Shown: positions 55,812-64,000 of the stretch, piece after piece | Position numbering within the stretch: the first letter of the stretch is position 1 | Layout of the letters: the number at the start of each line of letters is the position of its first letter | NCBI GenBank assembly: GCA_944470555.2 | Contig: OX104130.1 | Location: 49,943,491 to 50,007,490, forward strand | Origin: Heterobilharzia americana | Taxonomy: Eukaryota > Platyhelminthes > Trematoda > Strigeidida > Schistosomatidae | Direction of reading: 5' to 3' | DNA length: 64,000 bases | Position numbers and translations under genes: made by a program | Notes under the pieces: model-generated | What the model was told of the DNA's origin: nothing | The model's input: the letters and a program-made list of their open reading frames with translations, nothing else | The model's database searches: none

Positions 55812-57748
55812 ATGTCCTTAAGCTCTCTTAATCAAGACTTTTCGAATTTAGGGTCCGTGGGTGCCATTAATCTTCCTATGCCTTGTTTTAAGTTTAATGA
55901 CCGCAATTGTGGTTCGTCCGTCTAGAACATCTCTTCATGGCCAATCATATAACTTCACAAAACACAAAGTTCGGATATACAGGCTCTGTTTTGCCGGAAG
56001 AAGTGGCTGGACAAGTAAGGGAGACACTACTAAGGCCCCACCCAGATACACCTTATGATGTTTTGAAGCAGGAGGTGCTGAAAGCTACTTCGTCATCTGA
56101 TCAGAAGGCTGTCGATCAACTACTAAGTAGCATGTGCCTCGGTGACAGAACACCTTCACAACTTAAGCGACATATGCAAAGTCTGCTGAAAGATAGGAAC
56201 GTAGGCAACCGTTTATTCTACCAGCTCTGGCTGCGGAGACTTCATTCATGCATTCAGCAGATATTAGCTGTCGGAGATGAGGACATTGGCATTGACGGGT
56301 TGGCTGACATCGCTGACCGTATGTACGAAAGGATGCCTAAACCGGTTGAAAGTATTGCTGAGCCAACGCAAAACTGCCGAGTGGCCGCTTTAGAGAGGAA
56401 GATCGACATACTTACAGGACAACTGATGGCTTTGCAGCCGAACCAACGGTCACCGAAGTTCTGTAGAAGCAGATCCCGTGGTCGTGATAGGACCACGAGT
56501 AGGATTGCGTCTAAAAGTGGCACGTGCTGGTATCACAAAAAGTTTGGCAGTAAAGCAGGTCGTTGTTTGTTACCATACGATTTCAAGAACTTTCTCTTCG
56601 GGAAACAGAAAGGCCAGCGATCAGTGACGACTGTTGTCGCCGGCGTACAACAACACAGTCGTTTGCTTCCAGTGGTGGATAGGGAGACCGGAGAGCAGCT
56701 TCTGGTTGATACTGGAGCGGAAGTGAGCGTGATCTCACCCACACCTTCCGAAAAACGCCATCCCAACCCTGCCTCGGCACTACAAGTGGCAAATAGATCT
56801 GCTATCACTACATATGGGGCCAGAATTTTGATCCTAGACATTGGCTTTCATACACGATTCCAGTGGGAGTTCGTCACCACCGACATATCGTCGCCTATCA
56901 TTGGCATGGATTTCCTTCAACACCATGAACTACTGGTCGACTCCAGTCGACATAGACTAGTCAGCCGTAAGGGTGAATTTTCTATCACCAGTATCGTTAC
57001 GGAGACAAAAACAATAAACTTAGTCGTAGCTCCAATAAACAGCACTTCCGAGTACGATATTCTTCTGCGAGAATTTCCCGAGCTCACTCAAACGGATTAC
57101 ATGAAGTCCTCTCCGAAACACAAGGTGACGCGCCATATTCTAACAGAAGGTCCTCCAGTCTCATCAAGACCTCGACGCCTAGACCCTAAAAAGCTGCAGA
57201 TAGCAAAACAGGAATTTGATAAACTTCTAAAGTTGGGAGTTATACGTCCTTCCAAGAGCCCATGGTCATCACCCCTGTACATGGTACCCAAAAAGGCATC
57301 AGGGGAAATACGGCCCTGCGGTGTTTATCGAGCGTTGAATAAGCGTACGGTCCCTGATAAGTATTTGATTCCTCACATACATGATTTTATGAACTCTATG
57401 ACAAAAGTAAATATTTTTTCCAAGATTGACCTCGTGCGAGCTTACTGCCACATTCCTGTGGAACCCAATGATGTTCCTAAGACGGCCATCAATACCCCCT
57501 TCGGACTATTCAAGTTTATTCGTATGCCGCTTGGTTTGACAAATGCTGCTCAAACATTCCAAAGATTTATAGATCGGGTACTTCATGGATTGCCTTTCGT
57601 CAGTGCATACATAGATGACCTGATAGTAGCCAGCACATCTGAAACAGAACACCTGCAACATCTGAGGACGCTCTTCGAACGACTGCGTGAATATGGCACT
57701 ACAAGCAATCTTCAGAAGTGCGAATTTGGCAAAGAATCACATTGTTAA
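55812..57748 (+). pseudogene. gag, protease and RT of element B
   Basis: The gag start ([16 protein letters not shown], from the ATG near 55812) is out of frame with the main 613-codon frame (55907-57748), the same break as in A and C. The main frame has capsid motifs, the altered box [18 protein letters not shown], protease [13 protein letters not shown] with intact DTG followed by [20 protein letters not shown], and a complete-looking RT with [49 protein letters not shown] and [10 protein letters not shown]. It stops at KESHC owing to a short deletion. CGVY replaces the usual CGDY. Confidence 0.9.
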
Positions 57749-58739
57749 TGCTAACGGTGCTAAACCGGTTCCGCAAGAAGTAGATGCAATTCCAGAATAT
57801 CCTGTTCCAGATTCGCTTCGAAAGCTGCGAAGATTTCTGGGGTTAACAAACTTCTATCGACGTTTCATACCTAAATGTGCTGAAGTAGCCCAACCGCTGA
57901 CAGATTTGTTGCAAGGACGAGCCAAAGTGTTTCATATGACCCAAGTGGCCCATGATGCTTTTGGCGAACTGAGGCTGGCTATAAGTTCTGAAACTCTTTC
58001 TCGTCGTGATTCAGAAGCACCGCTAGCAATCATGACAGACGCTTCAAATGTTGCGGTAGGCGCAGTACTACAACAGTTTGTTCACGGTCAGTGGGAACCA
58101 TTATCTTTCTTCTCGAGACGACTTAACGCTTCTCAATCGCGATACAGTACATTTGGCAGAGAGCTACTGGCGATTTACTTGGCTATCAAGCACTTTAGAT
58201 ATATGCTCGAAGGGTACGCATTTATAGTATTCACCGACCATAAGCCACTCACTGAAGCAATTGATGCAAAGCATGACAACTACTCGCCCCGAGAAATTCG
58301 ACATTTAAAATTTATTTCACAATTCACTTCAGATATAAGGTATGTCGAGGGCAGCAAAAATGAGGCAGCTGATGCTTTGTCTCGTATGTACGTAAACGTC
58401 TTAGAACGTGACCGTATTGACCTAGCAGAAATGGCGAAGTTGCAGGCCACGGATGAGGACTTGAAACATTTGAAAAACAATGTGAACACCTCATTACGTC
58501 TTGAGGAAGTGACACTTGATGACTCCGTATCCATCACCTGCGATTTATCCAAGGGTAAACCACGTCCGTTTGTGCCTTTGTCAATGAGGCGACTAATCTT
58601 CTCTAAGATACGTCTGGCCAAAGATGAATCGAGATCTTCGACAGTGGTTCAGGGCTTGTTTAGCATGTCAGCGATCGAAAGTGCAAAGACATATTCTTTC
58701 ACCTACGGGAAGATTTTCCCCACCGGATGTCAGATTTGA
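57749..58739 (+). pseudogene. RT thumb, RNase H and linker of element B
   Basis: The frame (usable from 57687) continues with [114 protein letters not shown] and KPRPFVPLSMRRLIFSKI. After KI about 20 residues with the His pair of the integrase finger are missing, and the frame then no longer encodes integrase. RNase H Asp, Glu and Asp are intact. Confidence 0.88.
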
Positions 58740-59682
58740 CCATATACACGTTGATATCGTCGGACCAGTACCCCAGTCAAATGGTTTTAGCTACATTTTA
58801 ACATGTGTAGGCCGATTCACGAGACGGCCAGTGGCAATACCTCTGCAGGATATATTTGCCGAAACGGTAGCGAGAAATATCATCCAACACTGGATTTCTA
58901 ACTTTGGTGTCCCAGGTGTCATCACCACAGATAGAGGTGCGCAGTTCGAGAGTAGTCTGTTTCAACAGTTAATTGAACTTCTCGGGATCAAGAGCATAAG
59001 AACCACTGCGTACCATCCTGCATCCAATGGTATTGTTGAAAGGTCCCATCGACAACCAAAAGCATCACTGATGGCAGAGAAGACTGATGACAAGTGGAGT
59101 GACAAATTACCACTAGTACACCTTGGTATACGTCCAGGCGTCGAGTAGGACATTGGCTGCTGCACTGCTGAGTTAGTTTATGGAACTACTTTAAGATTGC
59201 CGGGGGAGTATTTTAACCCGGCAACAGATGTTCCACCGGACTTGACTAACTATGTACAACAACTACGGCGACACATGAGCACACTACGACCTTAGCCCTC
59301 ACGATACCGAGTCAACCAAGTTTACATACCTCAGTGCATCTCAAACTGCACTTACGTTTTCGTCCGACACGACGGTGTAAGAAAACCCTTACAGCCCCCG
59401 TATGAAGGACTTTTCAAGGTAATTAGTAAATCAGACAAAGTTGCCACGGTCGAACGGTCGGGTAGACGAGAAACGGTCAGCATTGACAGAATCAAACCAG
59501 CGTTTGTGGAACCAGGTGTCACGGATACCAAGTCTGAACCCAGAGTGAAGCAACCGAAAACCACCATCAAAACAGAAACAGCGGTATCGGAATCACCCAA
59601 TACTAGCGGCGGTAGCAGAACCACGAGATCCGGAAGAAGAGTCCGTTGGCCACGACGTTACTTTCAGACAGTTTACTTTTAA
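58624..59682 (+). pseudogene. Integrase and pol tail of element B with two TAG stops
   Basis: From 58624 one frame runs to TAA at 59680-59682, interrupted by TAG at 59146-59148 and 59293-59295. It holds CLACQRSKVQRH, IHVDIVGPVPQSNG, VITTDRGAQFESSLF, NGIVERSHRQ (DDE triad present), [40 protein letters not shown] (GPF/Y module degenerate) and TRSGRRVRWPRRYF. Loss of the His half of the HHCC finger and the stops mean no working integrase. Confidence 0.87.
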
Positions 59683-60093
59683 TGAGACCAATTCCTCAGT
59701 AACATTATAACCGTGTCTTGTTCATTACCTTGTTGAAAACATGACCACATGACTTCGTCACACTTCCGCACACACAAAAATAATTTTCCCCCCGGGCACC
59801 ACGGACTTCCGAACCTTTTATTTCTTAACAATGTTCCAGGTAATACGATTTTGGTTGTTAATTTTTTTATCTCCGGATATGTTAATTCTTTGGTGGAGTT
59901 ATTCTGGTGTTTCAACCATCATACACTTCATTTTTATATAAGCACTCTCCCAATCAGTTTTCATCCTGATGATAGGTATCTTTAACATTCCTTCTATGTT
60001 TTGAGTATCTTCAAAATGAATTTACCTTTCTCATTGCATTTTATATCGAACACAGATATTCCCTCTTACATCTGTATTCTGAGGAGGGACTTA
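59683..60093 (+). promoter_or_regulatory. 3' UTR and polypurine tract of element B
   Basis: About 400 non-coding bases end with the purine tract GAGGAGGGAC (60081-60090) four bases before the 3' LTR. TCCCTC at 60058-60063 could pair with GAGGGA in the tract. Confidence 0.6.
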
Positions 60094-60342
60094 TGTAGCA
60101 TTCTGTTTCGCAGTATTGTGTTGATATATGTGACAACTTATTGAACATTTTTGTTTAATTGTATTGATAAAAACGTTTTGCTCGATCGTTGACCAATACG
60201 ACACCCTGATATATACTTCGCGTTAACTCCTGATATTTACACTGTCTGACGCAGGTGGATCAGCAGTGTCGGGAATTATAAATAGGCGATAGTGTATCTG
60301 GACACGTATATAAAAATTGGAGTCAGATTTCAGAGCTCGACA
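60094..60342 (+). repeat. 3' LTR of element B
   Basis: Starts TGTAGCATTCTGTTTCGC and ends GAGCTCGACA, followed by ACCT. Nearly the same as the 3' LTR of element A (about two differences). Confidence 0.9.
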
Positions 60343-60346
60343 ACCT

Positions 60347-61546
60347 CTTGCCACCGAGCATCTTGACGCGTAGTGAATCCATTGATAGTGTTGACGTCGC
60401 AACACTATCAAAGGTAGATCACCTGGTAAACTTTATCACCGCTGAAGTGAGTAAGAGACTTGCACTTAAATTGGACGCAATATTTTATAACGTCCCTGAA
60501 ACGACAAAGTTGAAGGCGGTTCCAGAAATTTTGCTTAGAGCAGCAAAAATGCATGATGTCCTAGCAAAATGTTTCCGACTAAAGAAAAGGCGGCAGGACC
60601 ACTGCTGTCCAATACGCTTTCAATTTAAGTTACAGATAGAAGCGGAAACATTCATCAAAGCAGAATCTATCTTAGCAAAAAACACTGTCTTCACAGGAAT
60701 AAAGATAGTTCTTGATAAGACAGTAGTGGAGAAACAGGTATACAAGTGTGCCTACAGACCTGACAGTCAAAAGACTCCAAAGCTGCAACAAACTAAAGCA
60801 GTAGGTTTTTCCCCCAATATACCAAAACCTAAGACTTCTCCCTCCACAAACTCTATCAAGTCAAATATACGGAAAAACACACGGACCAGTGTGGGAATGG
60901 AAGACTGTGAAATGCGTGATTTGACTCACCACCTGAAACTGTAGATCTAGACGTATCCATAGAAAGCCCCAAAGTGAAACCTGACACAGCATTAAACGTG
61001 ACAGAACTCTAGCGGAGATCTACTGCAGGCCTAAAGTCTACTGACCACACCAGCCTGGGTCGTAGGATATCGGCCACTCGATATGCAACAGATAGATCAA
61101 TGCTCCCATGGAATCCAACACGCAGACGGACGCGGAAAGCGTATAATGATCCGAAGTGATCCCGTAATCCCTTCTGGAACTGACAGAAGTACGAGCGGTG
61201 GCTCCACCAAGGAGGTTCTGTGCACTGAGCTAAGTCTCACTAGTAACGAGAACAAAAATAGACGTCTCAACAACAAAACCCTATCGTTTACTAATGAGAA
61301 AAGCCAACATCAAACCACCCATAAAGGAATGTCAGCGGGGTACTTTGTGAGGAAAAAATTTGGTCGGCTGCATGGCACCAGTTTACTAGGAGACAGCCAG
61401 TCACGTCCGTTGTGAATTGTAACAGAGGGCAGTCACTGGTAAGGAATACAACGCAGAACAGAAGTTTACATGGACCACAAAAACACGATGATTTTTATCC
61501 AATGCATCCCTATCAGCTGCAGCTTTGGCCAAACAACTGATGGGGA
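60347..61546 (+). pseudogene. CR1-like ORF1, C-terminal part after element B
   Basis: The frame to 60944 continues ORF1: LSKVDHLVNFITAEVSKRLA, then LDAIFYNVPETTKLKAVPEI, VLAKCFRLKKRRQDHCCPIR and AETFIKAESILAKN, the pattern of the RRM-like nucleic-acid binding domain (N-x-I-x-x-(G/N)-(V/I/L)-PE ... R-L-x-K ... P-I-x-x-x-F) shared by many non-LTR ORF1 proteins. Later pieces (61083-61415) are basic and Ser/Thr-rich, in a changed frame. It ends at the F 3' LTR. Confidence 0.6.
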
Positions 61547-61889
61547 TTTAGGATTTGTCCTGGTGCGAACTTGACAGACGCAAAGACCAATCACTAATTA
61601 TTCGAACTTGTTATATACCCACGAATACGAGACCAAGGAAGAACACGATAGCGTAGTCGGATGGAATAGTATATTTGGATGGTTATGCCAAAATACCGAT
61701 GCGTTCCAACTAACTGGCTAGAGAGTCGAATACGAGCAATGCAACGTAACACGACAGCGTGCCAAATGGCGAGGATGCTTGACCGGATGCCTTCAGCTTA
61801 GCGAGTCCAGTTAAACTATCAAGGTCAGCATCAATGTCGAAGTCGTCAAACCCTAGGCTATTGATTTTGGGGAAGTGTATGACGCTACA
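61547..61889 (-). repeat. 3' LTR of element F
   Basis: 343 bp, minus-strand start TGTAGCGTCATACACTTCCCC. Unlike the solo copies it has no matching repeat on its right but a polypurine tract (minus-strand AGGGGGGGAG at about 61895-61904), so it is the 3' LTR of the element extending to the right edge. The left target duplication would be GGGA (61543-61546). Confidence 0.9.
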
Positions 61890-62358
61890 GATCACTCCCC
61901 CCCTAGTGGGTTCGTGAGGACCCTAAGACGATACCAGCCGGAAGTAAAAACCCAGTGGTTTCTCCACTGGTAAAACTCTCCGATGGGCTCACTGCGTGAG
62001 GTGGCCCCTGGTTGTCTGAACCTTATTCTAGGGTGTCGTGGCGATTAAATAAATAAAATACAATAAATGAAATTGTACGTCGGTCGCGGTCATCTGTTCC
62101 TTTCGACGTTCCGTCCAGTGCTCGTTGCACCTGGAATATAAATAAAAGTCTTTAATACCACGAAAACGTTGCGTAAAAATGGGAATTATTTATATATAAA
62201 CGTGTCGAAAAAGAAAAATTTACGCTTATCTTCGCCGTTTTTTTAGTTTTTATTACATGGTAAATAAAAATTGATATAAAAAGGCAAAGTGTACGAGGGT
62301 TTGTGCCGGTAAATAAGAAAAATAGTGCCTCGAAAAAAAATGGTTGGCACACACATAG
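61890..62358 (-). promoter_or_regulatory. 3' UTR and polypurine tract of element F
   Basis: Between the pol stop and the LTR lies an AT-rich stretch, then a hairpin with arms CCAGTGG (61952-61958) and CCACTGG (61964-61970), then the polypurine tract. CACT and AGTG also flank the purine run. Confidence 0.6.
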
Positions 62359-64000
62359 CTAAGTTGAATATGACTTCAGGTACTCTGGGAACCTGACGGT
62401 TCGACCTGATCGTGTTTTTTGTTGCGCCGCTGGTTGTTGCAGCTGTGCATTACCAGGCACATCGTCGAGAATTTCGATAATTGAGTCATCCGTCGGCCGG
62501 ATGTAGCGAGCTGAAACGTCACTTACAATGGGGTTGCCTTCGAAATAAGCTGGTTTCAAACGGTCGATACTGACAGTATCTTCGCGTCCGCCTCGCTCAA
62601 TTACATAGAATTTCTCATGTCGCTTAATCACTTTGAACGGCCCGTCGTAGGGTGGTTCAAGTGGTCGACGAACAGCGTCGTGGCGAACAAACACGTGTGA
62701 TGTCTTCTGTAAACTGGGGTGGACGAAAACATCAGTCGTTTGCGGTCTAATCGGAGAAGGCCTAACTGAACGCATTGCGTTTGTAAGCCTAGTCACATAA
62801 GATGCCCTATCGGAAACATGTTTGAAAGTTGAAGGGGAAACAAACTCACCTGGTAGGCGAAGAGTGGTCCCATAGACGAGTTCTGCAGGAGTGCATCCAG
62901 CATCAACTTTCAACGCGTTACGAATACCTAGTAGGACTAGAGGCAGAGCCTCGGTCCACTGAGGTATGTTTGTAGCTGAAAGGGAAGCTTTCAGCTGTCG
63001 ATGGAAACGCTCTACCATGCCATTTGCTTGTGGATGGTAGGCTGTCGTTCGGAACCGAGTGCAACCTAAAAGTGCCGTTAGAGCGTGAAATAGTCCGCAC
63101 TCAAATTGGCGCCCACGGTCGGTTGTGACGTAGGATGGACATCCGAAGTTCGCGATCCATCTTTCGACGAAAACACGAGCAACTGTTTCGGCAGTAATAT
63201 CTTTAATGGGTACTGCTTCCGGCCATCGTGTGAAACGATCAACACAGGTGAAAAGGTAGGTACATCCATTAGATTCTGGTAGGGGTCCTACAATATCTAT
63301 ATGGACGTGGTCGAAACGCATGTCTGGGGCTAGAAATGAGCCTAAAGGGCTTTTCGTGTGTCGCGTGACTTTACACTTTTGACAAGCTAAGCACGACTGG
63401 GCCCACTCCTTAACGTCTTTGTTCATCCCAGGCCAGCAGAAACGTTGTGCGATAAGCCTAATGGTGGCTCGTACACCTGGATGAGAGAGTTTGTGCAACG
63501 TATTGAAGACGTTGCGTCGACAACTCTTCGGAACTATTGGGCGTGGTTGACTAGCAGAGACATCGCACAAAATTGCATCCTTGTCTGATCCAACAGGACA
63601 AAGTCGCAGTTTGAGAGTTGTGGACGACAACTCATGATGCAGCTCAAGGTCTTCCTTTTGACGCCGAGCTAGTTCAACGAGATCAATACCCTCGATATAG
63701 TTTATCGAAGCTATTCGAGATAGTGCGTCGGCTGCGGAGTTGTTTGCTCCAGAAATGTGGCGGATGTCTGACGTGAACTGGGAAATGTAATCCAGCTGTC
63801 GCGACTCACGAGGGGAGTATTTGTCAGACGCCGAGCTGAGGGAAAACGTTAACGGTTTGTGGTCTGTGAAAATAATGAAATCACGACCTTCCACAGAATG
63901 TCGAAAATGGCGTACAGAACAGTACATGGCTAGGAGTTCCCTACCAAATGTACTGTATCTTGTTTCCGCGTCTTGCAGCCGCCTCGAGAAAAAGGCTAAC
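62359..64000 (-). CDS. Element F pol: RNase H and complete integrase, 5' end outside window
   Basis: The minus-strand frame is open from the window edge to a stop at 62359. It begins with [20 protein letters not shown] and contains RNase H motifs [38 protein letters not shown] and AADALSRIA, the linker [15 protein letters not shown], the HHCC finger (HKLSHPG, then CLACQKCK), the DDE core ([33 protein letters not shown]), [13 protein letters not shown] and the GPF/Y module [16 protein letters not shown], ending [18 protein letters not shown]. All catalytic residues visible are intact. The integrase would insert element cDNA with a 4-bp duplication. This is the best candidate here for a helper of defective relatives. 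Confidence 0.92.
   Translation of the reverse strand, partial: LAFFSRRLQDAETRYSTFGRELLAMYCSVRHFRHSVEGRDFIIFTDHKPLTFSLSSASDKYSPRESRQLDYISQFTSDIRHISGANNSAADALSRIASINYIEGIDLVELARRQKEDLELHHELSSTTLKLRLCPVGSDKDAILCDVSASQPRPIVPKSCRRNVFNTLHKLSHPGVRATIRLIAQRFCWPGMNKDVKEWAQSCLACQKCKVTRHTKSPLGSFLAPDMRFDHVHIDIVGPLPESNGCTYLFTCVDRFTRWPEAVPIKDITAETVARVFVERWIANFGCPSYVTTDRGRQFECGLFHALTALLGCTRFRTTAYHPQANGMVERFHRQLKASLSATNIPQWTEALPLVLLGIRNALKVDAGCTPAELVYGTTLRLPGEFVSPSTFKHVSDRASYVTRLTNAMRSVRPSPIRPQTTDVFVHPSLQKTSHVFVRHDAVRRPLEPPYDGPFKVIKRHEKFYVIERGGREDTVSIDRLKPAYFEGNPIVSDVSARYIRPTDDSIIEILDDVPGNAQLQQPAAQQKTRSGRTVRFPEYLKSYST

Larger units (their letters stand above)
55371..60342 (+). mobile_element. Ty3/Gypsy (CsRn1-like) LTR retrotransposon B
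   Basis: 4972 bp with a 250-bp 5' LTR, primer-binding site, leader, gag, protease, RT, RNase H, partial integrase, polypurine tract and 249-bp 3' LTR; target duplication ACCT. From about 55725 to 60342 it is almost identical to element A in inverted orientation. Its own two LTRs, however, differ strongly in the first half and hardly at all in the second. Coding lesions: a shift at the gag start, a short deletion near 57734, loss of the integrase HH half near 58609, and TAG stops at 59146 and 59293. Confidence 0.92.
53441..61546. mobile_element. CR1-like element with inverted 5' part, split by element B
   Basis: The RT half is on the minus strand (54836 down to about 53450); directly next to it, from 54835 upward, an ORF1-like frame runs on the plus strand. 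Element B (55371-60342, ACCT duplication) interrupts that ORF1. The ORF1 start abuts the RT, the geometry expected of an L1-type twin-priming inversion. The endonuclease is not seen. F's 3' LTR ends the segment at 61546. That both halves come from one insertion is inference; two neighbouring insertions remain possible. Confidence 0.6.
61547..64000 (-). mobile_element. Ty3/Gypsy (CsRn1-like) LTR retrotransposon F, cut by the window edge
   Basis: On the minus strand: RNase H, integrase, pol tail, 3' UTR, polypurine tract and 3' LTR. The 5' part lies beyond 64000. The coding part seen is uninterrupted, in contrast to A, B, D and E. Two solo LTRs of the same family are at 39058 and 50655, and an ancient relative is at 15959. 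Confidence 0.92.

Noticed and set aside
1..64000. CRISPR arrays, bacterial operons, tRNA or rRNA genes
   Set aside because: No regularly spaced repeats, no operon-like gene packing and no cloverleaf candidates; the sequence is eukaryotic and repeat-rich.

Overview
This window looks like genomic DNA from a digenean flatworm, most likely Schistosoma or a close relative. The evidence is a set of short, phase-matched exons encoding the C-terminal half of an M8 (leishmanolysin/invadolysin-type) peptidase, embedded in AT-rich DNA crowded with retrotransposons typical of trematodes: CsRn1-clade Ty3/Gypsy, RTE-like and CR1-like non-LTR, Penelope-like and BEL/Pao elements. There is no bacterial gene organisation, no CRISPR array and no tRNA or rRNA gene that I can see. 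Species-level assignment is inference.

Left third (1-21.8 kb): an antisense RTE-like element (1 to about 2640), then exons of a plus-strand M8 peptidase gene at 3531, 4584, 7097, 7289 and 12186, with a probable stop-only terminal exon at 13558. A second RTE-like copy (about 4920-6659), carrying the same lesions as the first plus a 1.3 kb internal deletion, lies in one M8 intron. Downstream are a possible tRNA-derived SINE (about 14.6 kb) and a very old LTR element (15.96-17.5 kb) in which gag and protease can still be read.

Middle (21.8-45 kb): a truncated LTR element (called C), a Penelope-like element with RT and GIY-YIG domains, then LTR element D (24319-28807, 239-bp LTRs, TGAT duplication). 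An antisense CR1-like element (31.6-38.9 kb) is split by LTR element E (34069-38702, AGAC duplication), which has almost identical LTRs but no integrase. A solo LTR of family F (39058-39401), a non-LTR relic and LTR element A (40386 to about 45035, minus strand) follow.

Right third (45-64 kb): a BEL/Pao integrase fossil (46.2-47.3 kb), a minus-strand non-LTR RT with a mutated catalytic box (47.65-49.0 kb), two neighbouring solo LTRs (50159-50595 and 50655-50998), and a CR1-like element whose ORF1 is inverted relative to its RT (53.45-61.5 kb). LTR element B (55371-60342, plus strand, ACCT duplication) splits that ORF1. B is nearly identical to A, including its lesions, and the two form a large inverted repeat. 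The window ends in LTR element F (61547-64000, minus strand), whose RNase H-integrase frame is open to the edge.

How the parts relate: the only clear host gene is the M8 peptidase; almost everything else is layered retrotransposition. Elements D and E combine young-looking LTRs with broken coding regions, so they were probably moved in trans by intact relatives, of which F may be one. I found no convincing novel host system. The most interesting signals are the integrase-less element E, the inverted A/B pair with its odd LTR divergence, and the head-to-head CR1 arrangement.
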